A stretch of 7,416 bases of DNA from an uncultured Collinsella sp. (GCA_902491055.1 CABUGI010000093.1:1-7416), one strand, 5' to 3'; positions 1-5,811 are shown, counted from the first letter of the stretch. Numbers and translations: made by a program. Notes: generated by a model from the letters alone, not told the origin.

Positions 1-605
1 TGTCGGGCAACGCCGACGCCACCATGAGCGCACTCGACGGCCAGAACCCGCTGCCGGCTTCGTTTGCAATTGAGATGGACGATCCGTCCAAGGTTGAGAG
101 CACGGCAGAGAAGCTCAAGAAGGATGCCGATTTCCAGAAGATCGCGGATGACGGCGACGTCAACGCGAGCGTGCTGTACGGCCAGGAGGAAGTGAGCCGC
201 CTGTTCCAGGTGACCAACTACATCCGCATCGCCGCCGTGGTGCTCGTTGGCCTTCTGACCTTTATCGCATTCATCTTCATCAACAACACGATTCGCCTGT
301 CCATCACGGCGCGTCGTCGTGAGATTGCGATTATGCGTCTGGTCGGCGCCAGCAACGGTTTCATTCGCGGCCCGTTTATCACCGAGGGCGTACTGCAGGC
401 CATTTTGGGCTCACTGCTTTCCATCGGCGTTCTGGAGCTGCTGCGCAACCTGATGATTCCGCGTCTGCAGGAGAGCATCGGCTGGATGTCGTTTGCCCTG
501 CCGATGCAGTACTACCTGGTGACCTATGCTGCGCTGATTCTGGTCGGCGTGATTATCGGTCTCTTTGGTTCTGCCATCGCCATGCGCCGCTACCTGCGCG
601 TGTAG
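1..605 (+). CDS. ftsX: Cell division protein FtsX, C-terminal part (5' end outside window)
   Basis: This is the last 200 codons of FtsX, the membrane subunit of the FtsEX ABC-type complex. FtsEX sits at the division site and controls cell-wall hydrolases across the membrane. The reading frame is open from base 3 and ends at TAG 603-605. The first visible residues include NPLPASF, a typical stretch of the FtsX extracytoplasmic domain. Three membrane segments follow: one ending in FIAFIFINNTIRL, one around the ITEGVLQAILGSLLSIGVLEL stretch, and one around YYLVTYAALILVGVIIGLFG. Between the first two lies the characteristic cytoplasmic loop with RRREIAIMRLVGAS. The protein ends in MRRYLRV, as is usual. 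The first membrane helix and the cytoplasmic N-terminus are missing because the window starts inside the gene. ftsE would be expected just upstream. Identification is by recognition of family motifs. Confidence 0.93.
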   Translation, partial: SGNADATMSALDGQNPLPASFAIEMDDPSKVESTAEKLKKDADFQKIADDGDVNASVLYGQEEVSRLFQVTNYIRIAAVVLVGLLTFIAFIFINNTIRLSITARRREIAIMRLVGASNGFIRGPFITEGVLQAILGSLLSIGVLELLRNLMIPRLQESIGWMSFALPMQYYLVTYAALILVGVIIGLFGSAIAMRRYLRV

Positions 606-629
606 GCATGCCTGGAATTCATCCTTTCC

Positions 630-665
630 AACGGGTCGTCTCTTATGGGGCGGCCCGTTTTTTTT
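630..665 (+). terminator. Rho-independent terminator after ftsX
   Basis: An 11-bp stem pairs AACGGGTCGTC (630-640) with GGCGGCCCGTT (649-659), with two G-U pairs and an 8-nt loop. Eight T residues (658-665) follow directly. It lies 25 bases after the ftsX stop, so it should end the ftsEX transcript and separate it from rnr. Confidence 0.9.
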
Positions 666-732
666 GATCCCTAGGGGACGGCAGGAAAGCGAATCATTTG
701 GGTAGACTCTTTGGAGTTCGCAATCGAAAGTT

Positions 733-738
733 AGGAGG
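733..738 (+). promoter_or_regulatory. Shine-Dalgarno site that fixes the rnr start
   Basis: AGGAGG lies 4 bases before ATG 743. The frame is open to an upstream TTG at 698, but that codon has only a weak AGGAAAG far upstream, so the ATG is preferred. A -10-like TAGACT at 703-708 could belong to the rnr promoter; I see no convincing -35 box. Confidence 0.7.
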
Positions 739-742
739 CGCC

Positions 743-2878
743 ATGGGGCGCAATAACAAGCATAAGCGTGGAGCTCGCAATAAGCGCGGGCCGGTGCGCA
801 GCGAACGCCGTCCGAGTCTGACCGGGCGCGTGCAGCTCCATGAGCACAGTGCCTATGTCATAACCGAGAATGGCGACTACAAGGTCATGGGCCGCGGTAA
901 GCGCGAGATCATGGATGGCGATACCGTTGCCGTGAGCATTAAGAACAGCCCGCACGGTGAGCGGCGCGCCGTGATCGAGGGCGTGGTTGAGCGTGCAGCC
1001 ATAAGCGTGGTGGGCACGTACCAGACCGCCGGTCCGCTCGGTGTGATTGAGCCGCTCGATTCGCGTCTGAAGGCCGACTTCTTCATTCTGCCCGAGGATA
1101 CCTCGGCGGATCGTCTGGGCGTCCACCCGGGTGATGCTGTTGTCGCGCACATTTTGACCTACCCGACGCGCCTGGAATCGGGCACCGTGACGATTGAACG
1201 CCGCATTGGCGGAGATGACGCGCCCGATTTGGGCGTTCAATATGTGATGGCGCGTTACGGCTATACCGATAGCTATCCCGAGGCCGCGCTGGACGAGGCC
1301 GAGGAGCTTTCGCTCGATGTGTCCGCGGCGCTTAAGGACCCGCTCCGCCGCGATCTGCGCGACCGCTTTGTCATCACGATCGACCCTGTCGACGCGCGCG
1401 ACTTTGACGATGCCATTTCGCTGGAGCGTACGCCCGAGGGTGGCTACAAGCTGGGTGTGCATATCGCCGACGTTTCACACTATGTGGCTTGGGACGGGCA
1501 TATCGATCTTGAGGCTCGCCATCGCACGACATCGGTGTATCTGGCCGATCGCGTGCTTCCCATGCTGCCCGAACGCCTGTCCTGTGACCTGTGCTCGCTT
1601 CGCCCTGACGAGGACCGTCTTGCGTTTACCGTCGATATCGAGCTCGATGCGCAGGGTCGCGTGCGGCATTACGATCCGTACCCCAGCGTGATTCGCTCGC
1701 GTGTGCGTATGGACTATGACGGCGCCGAGGCGCTGCTGGTGCGTGCCGGCGCGGTTGAGTATTCGGTGCTGGAGGGTGCGGCCGAGGATGTTGCGGCTGC
1801 CGAGATCTCGCGCGAGGAAGCGCTTGAGCGCGGTCTTGCGTGCGAGGAGACCGCCCGCGGCTACAACATCGACCTCGGCGATTTCCTTGTCGCCGCCAAC
1901 GAACTCGCCGAACTTCGCCGTCGTATTCGTCGCGCCCGCGGCTCAGTCGATTTTGACACGGCCGAGATTCGCGCTCTATTGGATGAGGACGGAGTGCCCG
2001 TGCAGATTGTGGCGCGTGAGCGTTCGTGTGCCACGTCGCTTATCGAGGAAGCCATGCTGCTCGCCAACGAGTGCGTTGCAGAGTGGCTGGCGGACCGTGA
2101 TATCGAGGCCTGCTATCGCGTGCATGAGGATCCGAGCCCCGATAGCCTGCACGGTGCCGCCGTTGCGCTGGCGCAGCTAGGCATCATCGACGATCGCCGT
2201 GCTGCCGGTATTGCCCTGGGGAGCCCCGATGAGCTGCAGGCTGCAGTCGATGCTGCCGCCGGTACGGTAAACGCACCGCTCGTTAATACGCTGCTTCTGC
2301 GCAGCATGCAGCGCGCGCTGTACAAGCCGCGCAACGAGGGCCACTTTGCGCTCGCCGCGCCGTGCTACTGTCACTTTACGAGTCCCATCCGTCGCTACCC
2401 CGATCTGGTGGTGCACCGCGTGCTCAAACTGCAGTTGGCCTATGAGCGGCTCGGCGGCAAGGACGCCTTGGTCCGTACGCCGCGGCTGATCGGCAAGGGG
2501 CGCGAGTCGCTGCCGCGCATTCTGCCGCAGATCTGCCGCGCATGTAGCGATGCCGAGCGCGCGGCAGATGCCGCCAGCCATGCGACGCAAAAGATCAAGA
2601 TTGCCCAGTACTATGAGGACCGTCTAGGCGAGCGCTATGCCGGAACCGTCTCGTGGGTTAGCAGCATGGGCCTCTTTGTGCGCTTGGATCTAACGCAGGT
2701 CGAAGGCTTGGTTTCGATCAAGAGCCTGGGCAACGAGTGGTTCGAGTTCGACGAGGACGCGCTAACGCTCACGGGTGCCGACACGGGCACCCGTTACGAG
2801 CTGGGGCAGCGCGTGATCATCGAGGTCTCGCGCGTCAATACCACGCGTGGGCACTTGGACTTCAAGCTTATCCATTAG
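743..2878 (+). CDS. rnr: Ribonuclease R (RNB-family 3'-5' exoribonuclease)
   Basis: This 711-residue protein is a processive 3'-to-5' exoribonuclease of the RNase II/R family. It degrades structured RNA, rRNA fragments and the defective mRNAs released by trans-translation. The start is a very basic stretch (about residues 3-23, rich in Lys and Arg), then cold-shock-like OB folds to about residue 190. The RNB catalytic domain follows, with DPVDARDFDD at residues 214-223. Asp214, Asp220, Asp222 and Asp223 match the spacing of the four metal-binding aspartates of RNase II. GVHIADVSHYV and the SVYLADRVLPMLPERLS stretch come next, and HFTSPIRRYPD is at 544-554. An S1 RNA-binding domain fills about 630-711. 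Compared with E. coli RNase R (about 813 residues) it lacks the N-terminal helix-turn-helix and the long Lys-rich tail. It stands alone between two terminators, away from its functional partner smpB (6907-7386). Confidence 0.95.
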   Translation: MGRNNKHKRGARNKRGPVRSERRPSLTGRVQLHEHSAYVITENGDYKVMGRGKREIMDGDTVAVSIKNSPHGERRAVIEGVVERAAISVVGTYQTAGPLGVIEPLDSRLKADFFILPEDTSADRLGVHPGDAVVAHILTYPTRLESGTVTIERRIGGDDAPDLGVQYVMARYGYTDSYPEAALDEAEELSLDVSAALKDPLRRDLRDRFVITIDPVDARDFDDAISLERTPEGGYKLGVHIADVSHYVAWDGHIDLEARHRTTSVYLADRVLPMLPERLSCDLCSLRPDEDRLAFTVDIELDAQGRVRHYDPYPSVIRSRVRMDYDGAEALLVRAGAVEYSVLEGAAEDVAAAEISREEALERGLACEETARGYNIDLGDFLVAANELAELRRRIRRARGSVDFDTAEIRALLDEDGVPVQIVARERSCATSLIEEAMLLANECVAEWLADRDIEACYRVHEDPSPDSLHGAAVALAQLGIIDDRRAAGIALGSPDELQAAVDAAAGTVNAPLVNTLLLRSMQRALYKPRNEGHFALAAPCYCHFTSPIRRYPDLVVHRVLKLQLAYERLGGKDALVRTPRLIGKGRESLPRILPQICRACSDAERAADAASHATQKIKIAQYYEDRLGERYAGTVSWVSSMGLFVRLDLTQVEGLVSIKSLGNEWFEFDEDALTLTGADTGTRYELGQRVIIEVSRVNTTRGHLDFKLIH

Positions 2879-2903
2879 CCAAATCCCGACTGATGGTGGG
2901 GGA

Positions 2904-2939
2904 GCGGAGGGCGGCCTTTCGGGACCGCCCTCCGCATTT
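2904..2939 (+). terminator. Probable terminator hairpin after rnr
   Basis: A perfect 11-bp stem pairs GCGGAGGGCGG (2904-2914) with CCGCCCTCCGC (2925-2935) around a 10-nt loop. It starts 26 bases after the rnr stop. Only ATTTG follows, so the U-tract is poor. It may terminate weakly or act as a 3' stabilising structure. Confidence 0.6.
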
Positions 2940-2994
2940 GAATCGTGGCTACCTTGCCGTCTGCTCGGCCGCCCGCTTACCTGCTATTTGAGAG

Positions 2995-3038
2995 GTAAAA
3001 CCTACCAAAATAAACCTGTCCCTTTTTGGCAGGTTTAC
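2995..3038. repeat. Imperfect inverted repeat with two alternative foldings, upstream of the recombinase gene
   Basis: GTAAAACCTACCAAAA (2995-3010) is the inverse of TTTTGGCAGGTTTAC (3024-3038), apart from one bulged A (3000) and one mismatch (3004/3030). The loop contains TAAACCTGTC (3011-3020), which can instead pair with the same 3' arm, GGCAGGTTTA (3028-3037). The two foldings exclude each other. The segment is distinctly AT-richer than its surroundings and ends 17 bases before the recombinase start. It could be a recombinase binding or crossover site, a leader RNA control element, or a dispersed intergenic repeat. The sequence alone does not decide. Confidence 0.6.
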
Positions 3039-3055
3039 AAGAAAGCGGGGATGAG

Positions 3056-3661
3056 ATGGCGACGGTGTACGGTTATGCGCGGGTGAGTTCGCGCGATCAG
3101 AACCTTAATCGGCAGCTGGATGCGCTGGGCGCCTATGGCGTGGGCTCGGCGAATATTTATGCCGACCATGCGAGCGGCAAGGACTTCGATCGACCGCGTT
3201 ATCGCGAGCTGCTGCACGTCCTGGGAGACGGGGACGTACTGGTGGTGCTTTCTATCGACCGACTTGGTCGTAATTACTCCGAGATTCTTGAGGAATGGCG
3301 ACGCATTACCAAGGAGCTCGGGGTTGCCATTGTGGTGTTGGACATGCCATTGCTTGACACGCGCGTCAGGGCCAGCGGCGCGCCGGATGTGACCAACACC
3401 CTGATTGCCGATATTGTGCTGCAACTGCTGAGCTACGTGGCGCAGGTGGAGCGCGAGAATATCCATCGGCGCCAAGCGGAGGGAATTGCAGCGGCGCGGG
3501 CGCGAGGGGTCCGTTTCGGTCGACCTCGCAAGCCGTGCCCTCCTCAGTTTGAGCTGGTGCGCGATAGCTATGAGGCGGGCGATATTACCCGCAGCCAGGC
3601 AGCAAAGTGCCTGGGCGTGTGCGTGGGGACGTTCGATCGCTGGATGCGCGAGGCGGGGTAG
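3056..3661 (+). CDS. Small serine recombinase (resolvase/invertase family)
   Basis: The 201-residue protein has the size and layout of small serine recombinases such as Hin, Pin or TnpR. These cut DNA through a serine-phosphate link and invert or resolve segments between short sites. The catalytic domain begins with YGYARVSSRDQ (residues 5-15), with Ser11 as the likely nucleophile and Arg9 beside it. IDRLGRN (67-73) carries two further catalytic arginines, Arg69 and Arg72. The long dimer helix runs about 112-150 and includes QVERENIHRRQAEGIAAAR. FGRPRK (154-159) leads into a C-terminal helix-turn-helix (about 163-199). ATG 3056 is chosen because family members start a few residues before YGYxRVS; the TTG at 3026 lies inside the upstream inverted repeat. 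The ribosome binding site is weak (GGGG at 3047-3050). No invertible partner segment or transposase is visible, so it may be an orphan or act at a distance. Confidence 0.9.
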   Translation: MATVYGYARVSSRDQNLNRQLDALGAYGVGSANIYADHASGKDFDRPRYRELLHVLGDGDVLVVLSIDRLGRNYSEILEEWRRITKELGVAIVVLDMPLLDTRVRASGAPDVTNTLIADIVLQLLSYVAQVERENIHRRQAEGIAAARARGVRFGRPRKPCPPQFELVRDSYEAGDITRSQAAKCLGVCVGTFDRWMREAG

Positions 3662-3730
3662 GGGTTTGCGTCGCTTTGTCGCTTCCTGTTGCGATTCAAA
3701 TTTTGATACGGTGACGATGTCATTTGGGGC

Positions 3731-3736
3731 TACACT
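3731..3736 (+). promoter_or_regulatory. Possible -10 box for the VanZ-like gene
   Basis: TACACT lies 36 bases before the TTG start at 3767, a reasonable distance for a short leader. The best -35 candidate, TTGATA at 3703-3708, is 22 bases upstream, which is too far for a standard sigma-A promoter. This is a tentative call. Confidence 0.25.
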
Positions 3737-3752
3737 CGCTGATATTCAAAAA

Positions 3753-3760
3753 AAGGAGGT
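3753..3760 (+). promoter_or_regulatory. Full-length Shine-Dalgarno site that fixes a TTG start
   Basis: AAGGAGGT matches the anti-Shine-Dalgarno over eight bases and lies 6 bases before TTG 3767. No ATG or GTG in this frame is as well placed, so TTG is taken as the start of the VanZ-like protein. Confidence 0.75.
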
Positions 3761-3766
3761 TGGCCC

Positions 3767-4348
3767 TTGGCGCGCGTAAAACAAATAATCGGATGGACCG
3801 CGATCGTTCTGTTCGCTGCAACGCTGGCGGGCATCTGGGTGCTGACGGAGCAAAATGCGGCGGAGACGTCGTTGCTGAGCGAGTCCACCGCGCGTGTGGT
3901 GGAGGGTCAGGCTACGGGCGTTCAGGCTGCCGATGCCACGGGCGAAGCCCAGACGGAGAACGGAATGGCCGGGGGCACCGATTCGGCTGCCTCGAATGTC
4001 CGGTCTGGCCGACTTGCTTCCATTCGCATGTGGGTGGGCACGAACGTCCGTCGCGTTGCCCATACCGTAGAGTTTTTCTTCGTCGGATTGTTCGCCTCGG
4101 TGGTCGTGGTTTGCTTTTCCAGGCGTCCGTGGAGCGTATACTCCCGTTGCGTGCCCGTATTGCTCTTTTGCGCCGCCTGCTCCGTTGGCGATCAGGTACA
4201 TAAGATCTTTGTTCCCGGCAGGCATTTCGACGTTATCGATTTAGGATTCGATGCTGCGGGCTATGTCACCGCCATGCTGTTGGTATTGCTGGCAGCGGCG
4301 TTGGTGCGCCATGCGACTCGGCCGATCGGCGCCCATGCGAGGCGCTAG
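3767..4348 (+). CDS. VanZ-like family membrane protein
   Basis: This 193-residue protein matches the VanZ-like family. VanZ itself gives low-level teicoplanin resistance, but most family members have no known function. An N-terminal membrane segment (about 8-25) is followed by a polar, Ala/Thr/Gly/Glu-rich linker (about 28-82), probably outside the cell. Three more hydrophobic segments follow at about 101-118, 127-142 and 158-181. Family signatures are visible: RRVAHTVEFFFVGLF (95-109), GDQVHKIFVPGR (141-152) and DLGFDAAGY (158-166). In many relatives the middle motif reads DExxHQxFVPGR-like; here the acidic pair is Asp142-Gln143, a small departure. The C-terminus is basic (RHATRPIGAHARR). 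The start is TTG with an ideal ribosome binding site. It is separated by 105 bases from the recombinase and probably has its own promoter. No glycopeptide-resistance genes are nearby. Confidence 0.82.
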   Translation: MARVKQIIGWTAIVLFAATLAGIWVLTEQNAAETSLLSESTARVVEGQATGVQAADATGEAQTENGMAGGTDSAASNVRSGRLASIRMWVGTNVRRVAHTVEFFFVGLFASVVVVCFSRRPWSVYSRCVPVLLFCAACSVGDQVHKIFVPGRHFDVIDLGFDAAGYVTAMLLVLLAAALVRHATRPIGAHARR

Positions 4349-4470
4349 CCTTAAGACGAGACATTGCGACTGCCTATGCTTCGACATTGACTACAATAAC
4401 GGCTGCAATCGCGAGTGGTCGTCGATGTGCAGTTTTCCAGACACCTGTTTTCTCTAAGAAGGGAAATCCC

Positions 4471-4830
4471 ATGGCGGTATTGTTTGTTGAATATCCCAAG
4501 TGCTCGACCTGTAAGAAGGCCAAGGCATGGCTGGACGAACATGGGGTAGAGTATATCGACCGCGATATCGTTTTGGACAATCCCGCGGCTGATGAGCTTG
4601 CGACCTGGATTGCTCGTTCGGGGCTGCCGGTGCGGCGCTTCTTTAATTCGTCGGGCATGAAATATCGAGAGCTGGGCCTGAAGGCGCGTCTGGATGCGGG
4701 CATGACGGATCAGGAGTGCTACGAGCTGCTGGCGACCGACGGCATGCTGGTCAAGCGTCCGCTGCTGGTGGGCGACGACTTTGCGATTCCTGGGTTTAAG
4801 GAAGCGGCCTGGACCGAGGTGCTGCTGTAG
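4471..4830 (+). CDS. ArsC/Spx-like thioredoxin-fold protein (arsenate reductase family)
   Basis: This 119-residue protein belongs to the ArsC/Spx/YffB group of small thioredoxin-fold proteins. YPKCSTCKKAKAWLDEHG opens it, with a CxxC pair at Cys11 and Cys14. The motif SGLPVRRFFNSSGMKYRELGL and the later DGMLVKRPLLVGDD are typical of the group. Classical ArsC enzymes reduce arsenate with glutathione/glutaredoxin, and Spx binds RNA polymerase under oxidative stress. Members with CSTC at this position are commonly annotated as arsenate reductase family proteins without proof of activity. ATG 4471 is preceded by AAGGG (4459-4463) at 7 bases, and family members start at this point. There is no arsR, arsB or arsenic operon nearby, so a redox role rather than arsenate resistance is more likely. 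A TACAAT at 4392-4397 could be its -10 box, without a well-spaced -35. Confidence 0.85.
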   Translation: MAVLFVEYPKCSTCKKAKAWLDEHGVEYIDRDIVLDNPAADELATWIARSGLPVRRFFNSSGMKYRELGLKARLDAGMTDQECYELLATDGMLVKRPLLVGDDFAIPGFKEAAWTEVLL

Positions 4831-4836
4831 TGGCTG

Positions 4837-5007
4837 CGGAAAGTGCGTCCCGTTTTGAGCTCGGATTCCGGGACGCAGTTTCCGGTTGAAGGGGCTAGCG
4901 GAAACCGTATCCCAGTTTGAGCGCGAAATCTGGGATACGGTTTCCGTTTGGGGCCTCTAGGGGAAAGCGCGTCCCGTTCTGGACGTAAATTCCGGGATGA
5001 GCTTTCC
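4837..5007. repeat. Tandem array of three 62-bp palindromic (hairpin) units
   Basis: Three units start exactly 62 bases apart. Hairpin 1 (4837-4884) pairs CGGAAAGTGCGTCCCG with CGGGACGCAGTTTCCG, with one mismatch. Hairpin 2 (4899-4946) pairs CGGAAACCGTATCCCA with TGGGATACGGTTTCCG perfectly. Hairpin 3 (4962-5007) pairs GGAAAGCGCGTCCCG with CGGGATGAGCTTTCC, with one mismatch and one G-U pair on the plus strand. Each loop is 16 nt with the approximate pattern TTTTGAGCNCGNATTC. The spacers are 14 nt and alike (GTTGAAGGGGCTAG, TTTGGGGCCTCTAG). Several stem positions differ between units 1 and 2 in both arms so that pairing is kept. The array lies between the convergent arsC-like gene and the minus-strand gene at 5051. 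There is no T-tract after the stems, so these are not ordinary terminators. A 62-bp period is not a multiple of three, which argues against a coding repeat. Confidence 0.9.
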
Positions 5008-5011
5008 GGTT

Positions 5012-5051
5012 GGCGGGCATGCGCACTATCCCGGCTGGCGGGCATATGCGC
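5012..5051. repeat. Short direct repeat next to the hairpin array
   Basis: GGCGGGCATGCGC (5012-5024) recurs as GGCGGGCATATGCGC (5037-5051), identical but for a 2-base AT insertion, about 25 bases apart. It begins 4 bases after the third hairpin, in the place of the next spacer. The second copy ends on the stop codon of the minus-strand gene. It may be a decayed fourth unit or a duplication scar. Confidence 0.55.
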
Positions 5052-5461
5052 TAATCCTCAAGCTGTGCCCATTCGTGCGGATCGTAGACCTTTACGTGTT
5101 TGTTGGGCTTGCCGCTCCAGTACTCCTCGTCCATAAAGGGCAGATATGCCTGAACGCCGGGGCAGATAAAGGGAATCCGCTGCTGTTGCAATCGCTCGCG
5201 CTGGCGCTGCTCCAGGTGCGCCTCGGATATGACGGTCGGCATACCGGACAACTCGACGAGGCTTGCCTGGATTCGCTTAAGGTCGGGGAGTCCCGCGTGC
5301 CATGACATCCGCATGATCAAAAAGGATGCACGGCGGTATTTTGCCTGCACCACAGTAATGGCGGGGCGTAACGTGGGGTGAATTTTGTCCCGTTCGGGCC
5401 AAAGGTCGGCAGTGATCTCGAGGCCCAGGGTCTCCCATAGGTAATCAAGCTCTTCGTCCAT
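5051..5461 (-). CDS. Small protein resembling the N-terminal half of MarR-annotated proteins
   Basis: This gene encodes 136 residues on the minus strand. The start at 5461 has GAGG 4 bases upstream (complement of 5466-5469), a good ribosome binding site. The best landmark is RIPFICPGVQAYLPF (95-109). From memory it matches the IPFIVPGxQLYLP motif in a family of proteins annotated as MarR-type regulators, where this motif closes an N-terminal domain and a winged helix follows. The preceding stretch (LPDLKRIQASLVELSGMPTVISEAHLEQRQRERL, about 58-91) fits that domain too. Here only about 26 residues follow the motif, so the DNA-binding part is missing. The protein is either a naturally short single-domain version or a truncated remnant. 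It has no signal peptide or membrane segment. The function is unknown. It faces the arsC-like gene across the hairpin array. Confidence 0.7.
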   Translation of the reverse strand: MDEELDYLWETLGLEITADLWPERDKIHPTLRPAITVVQAKYRRASFLIMRMSWHAGLPDLKRIQASLVELSGMPTVISEAHLEQRQRERLQQQRIPFICPGVQAYLPFMDEEYWSGKPNKHVKVYDPHEWAQLED

Positions 5462-5502
5462 GGTACCTCGATATCTACGCGATTATTGATACTTCGATTG
5501 TG

Positions 5503-5533
5503 TTGCCTGGTGCTATCGTTTTCGCGGTAGAAT
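5503..5533 (+). promoter_or_regulatory. Possible sigma-A promoter in the tRNA leader region
   Basis: TTGCCT (5503-5508) and TAGAAT (5528-5533) are 19 bases apart, on the long side but acceptable. It would start transcription near 5540, about 200 bases before the first tRNA, giving a leader or a short RNA. Confidence 0.4.
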
Positions 5534-5611
5534 CTGCCAACGGTTGACGGCTACCGCTCGCGGTGTTTTGCCCTTCGTGTACAGCGGTCGGCTTCACAGG
5601 TCCTTCACGGG

Positions 5612-5661
5612 TTGGACTAAATTAGGCCAATTTGACTGAATTTCAAAAAAGTCAAAATTGG
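5612..5661. repeat. Cluster of TTNGACT-type repeats just upstream of the tRNA promoter
   Basis: TTGGACTAAATT (5612-5623) and TTTGACTGAATT (5631-5642) match at 10 of 12 positions, 19 bases apart. CCAATTTGACT (5627-5637) is also inverted as AGTCAAAATTGG (5650-5661) with a one-base bulge and a 12-nt loop. No T-tract follows. The group ends 4 bases before the -35 box of the tRNA promoter, which suits an operator or an upstream activating element. Confidence 0.5.
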
Positions 5662-5664
5662 GGC

Positions 5665-5693
5665 TTGCGTCACGGCGAGACTTCCCGTATATT
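5665..5693 (+). promoter_or_regulatory. Promoter of the tRNA-Gln/tRNA-Glu operon
   Basis: TTGCGT (5665-5670) and TATATT (5688-5693) are separated by the ideal 17 bases. Transcription would start near 5700, about 38 bases before tRNA-Gln. The region is AT-rich upstream, as in many stable-RNA promoters. Confidence 0.7.
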
Positions 5694-5737
5694 TCTTTCT
5701 TGCGCAAAGGCACAGCCGAGCGCAGCGATGCAGTCAT

Positions 5738-5811
5738 TGGGATGTCGTCTAATGGCAGGACAGCGGATTCTGGTTCCGTCAATGGGGGTTCGACTCCCTC
5801 CATCCCAGCCA
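5738..5811 (+). tRNA. tRNA-Gln (anticodon CTG)
   Basis: The acceptor arms TGGGATG (5738-5744) and CATCCCA (5801-5807) pair fully, with G5808 as discriminator and an encoded CCA (5809-5811). The anticodon loop TTCTGGT (5768-5774), between GCGGA and TCCGT, has anticodon CTG at 5770-5772, which reads CAG. The T arm carries GGTTCGACTCC. It is the first of two tRNA genes in one transcript. Confidence 0.96.

Larger units (their letters stand above)
5462..5737. other. Divergent intergenic region between the minus-strand gene and the tRNA genes
   Basis: This 276-base stretch holds no convincing gene. Open frames reaching into the tRNA genes on either strand are spurious. It contains a promoter-like pair at 5503-5533, a small GC hairpin followed by four Ts at 5552-5569, a cluster of TTNGACT-like repeats at 5612-5661 and the tRNA promoter at 5665-5693. 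Confidence 0.7.

Noticed and set aside
698..742. Upstream TTG start adding 15 residues to RNase R
   Set aside because: ATG 743 has AGGAGG at a workable distance and begins the conserved-looking basic segment; the TTG lacks a good site.
731..1462. Minus-strand open frame of 243 codons antisense to rnr
   Set aside because: It lies wholly over a clear RNB-family gene, has no family motifs and reflects GC-rich codon usage.
4837..5007. CRISPR array
   Set aside because: Only three units; the whole unit including the spacer is related between copies, the arms are long palindromes, and no cas genes are present.
4719..5045. Minus-strand open frame running through the hairpin array
   Set aside because: The 62-bp unit is not a multiple of three, so no protein repeat is kept, and the frame overlaps the arsC-like gene.
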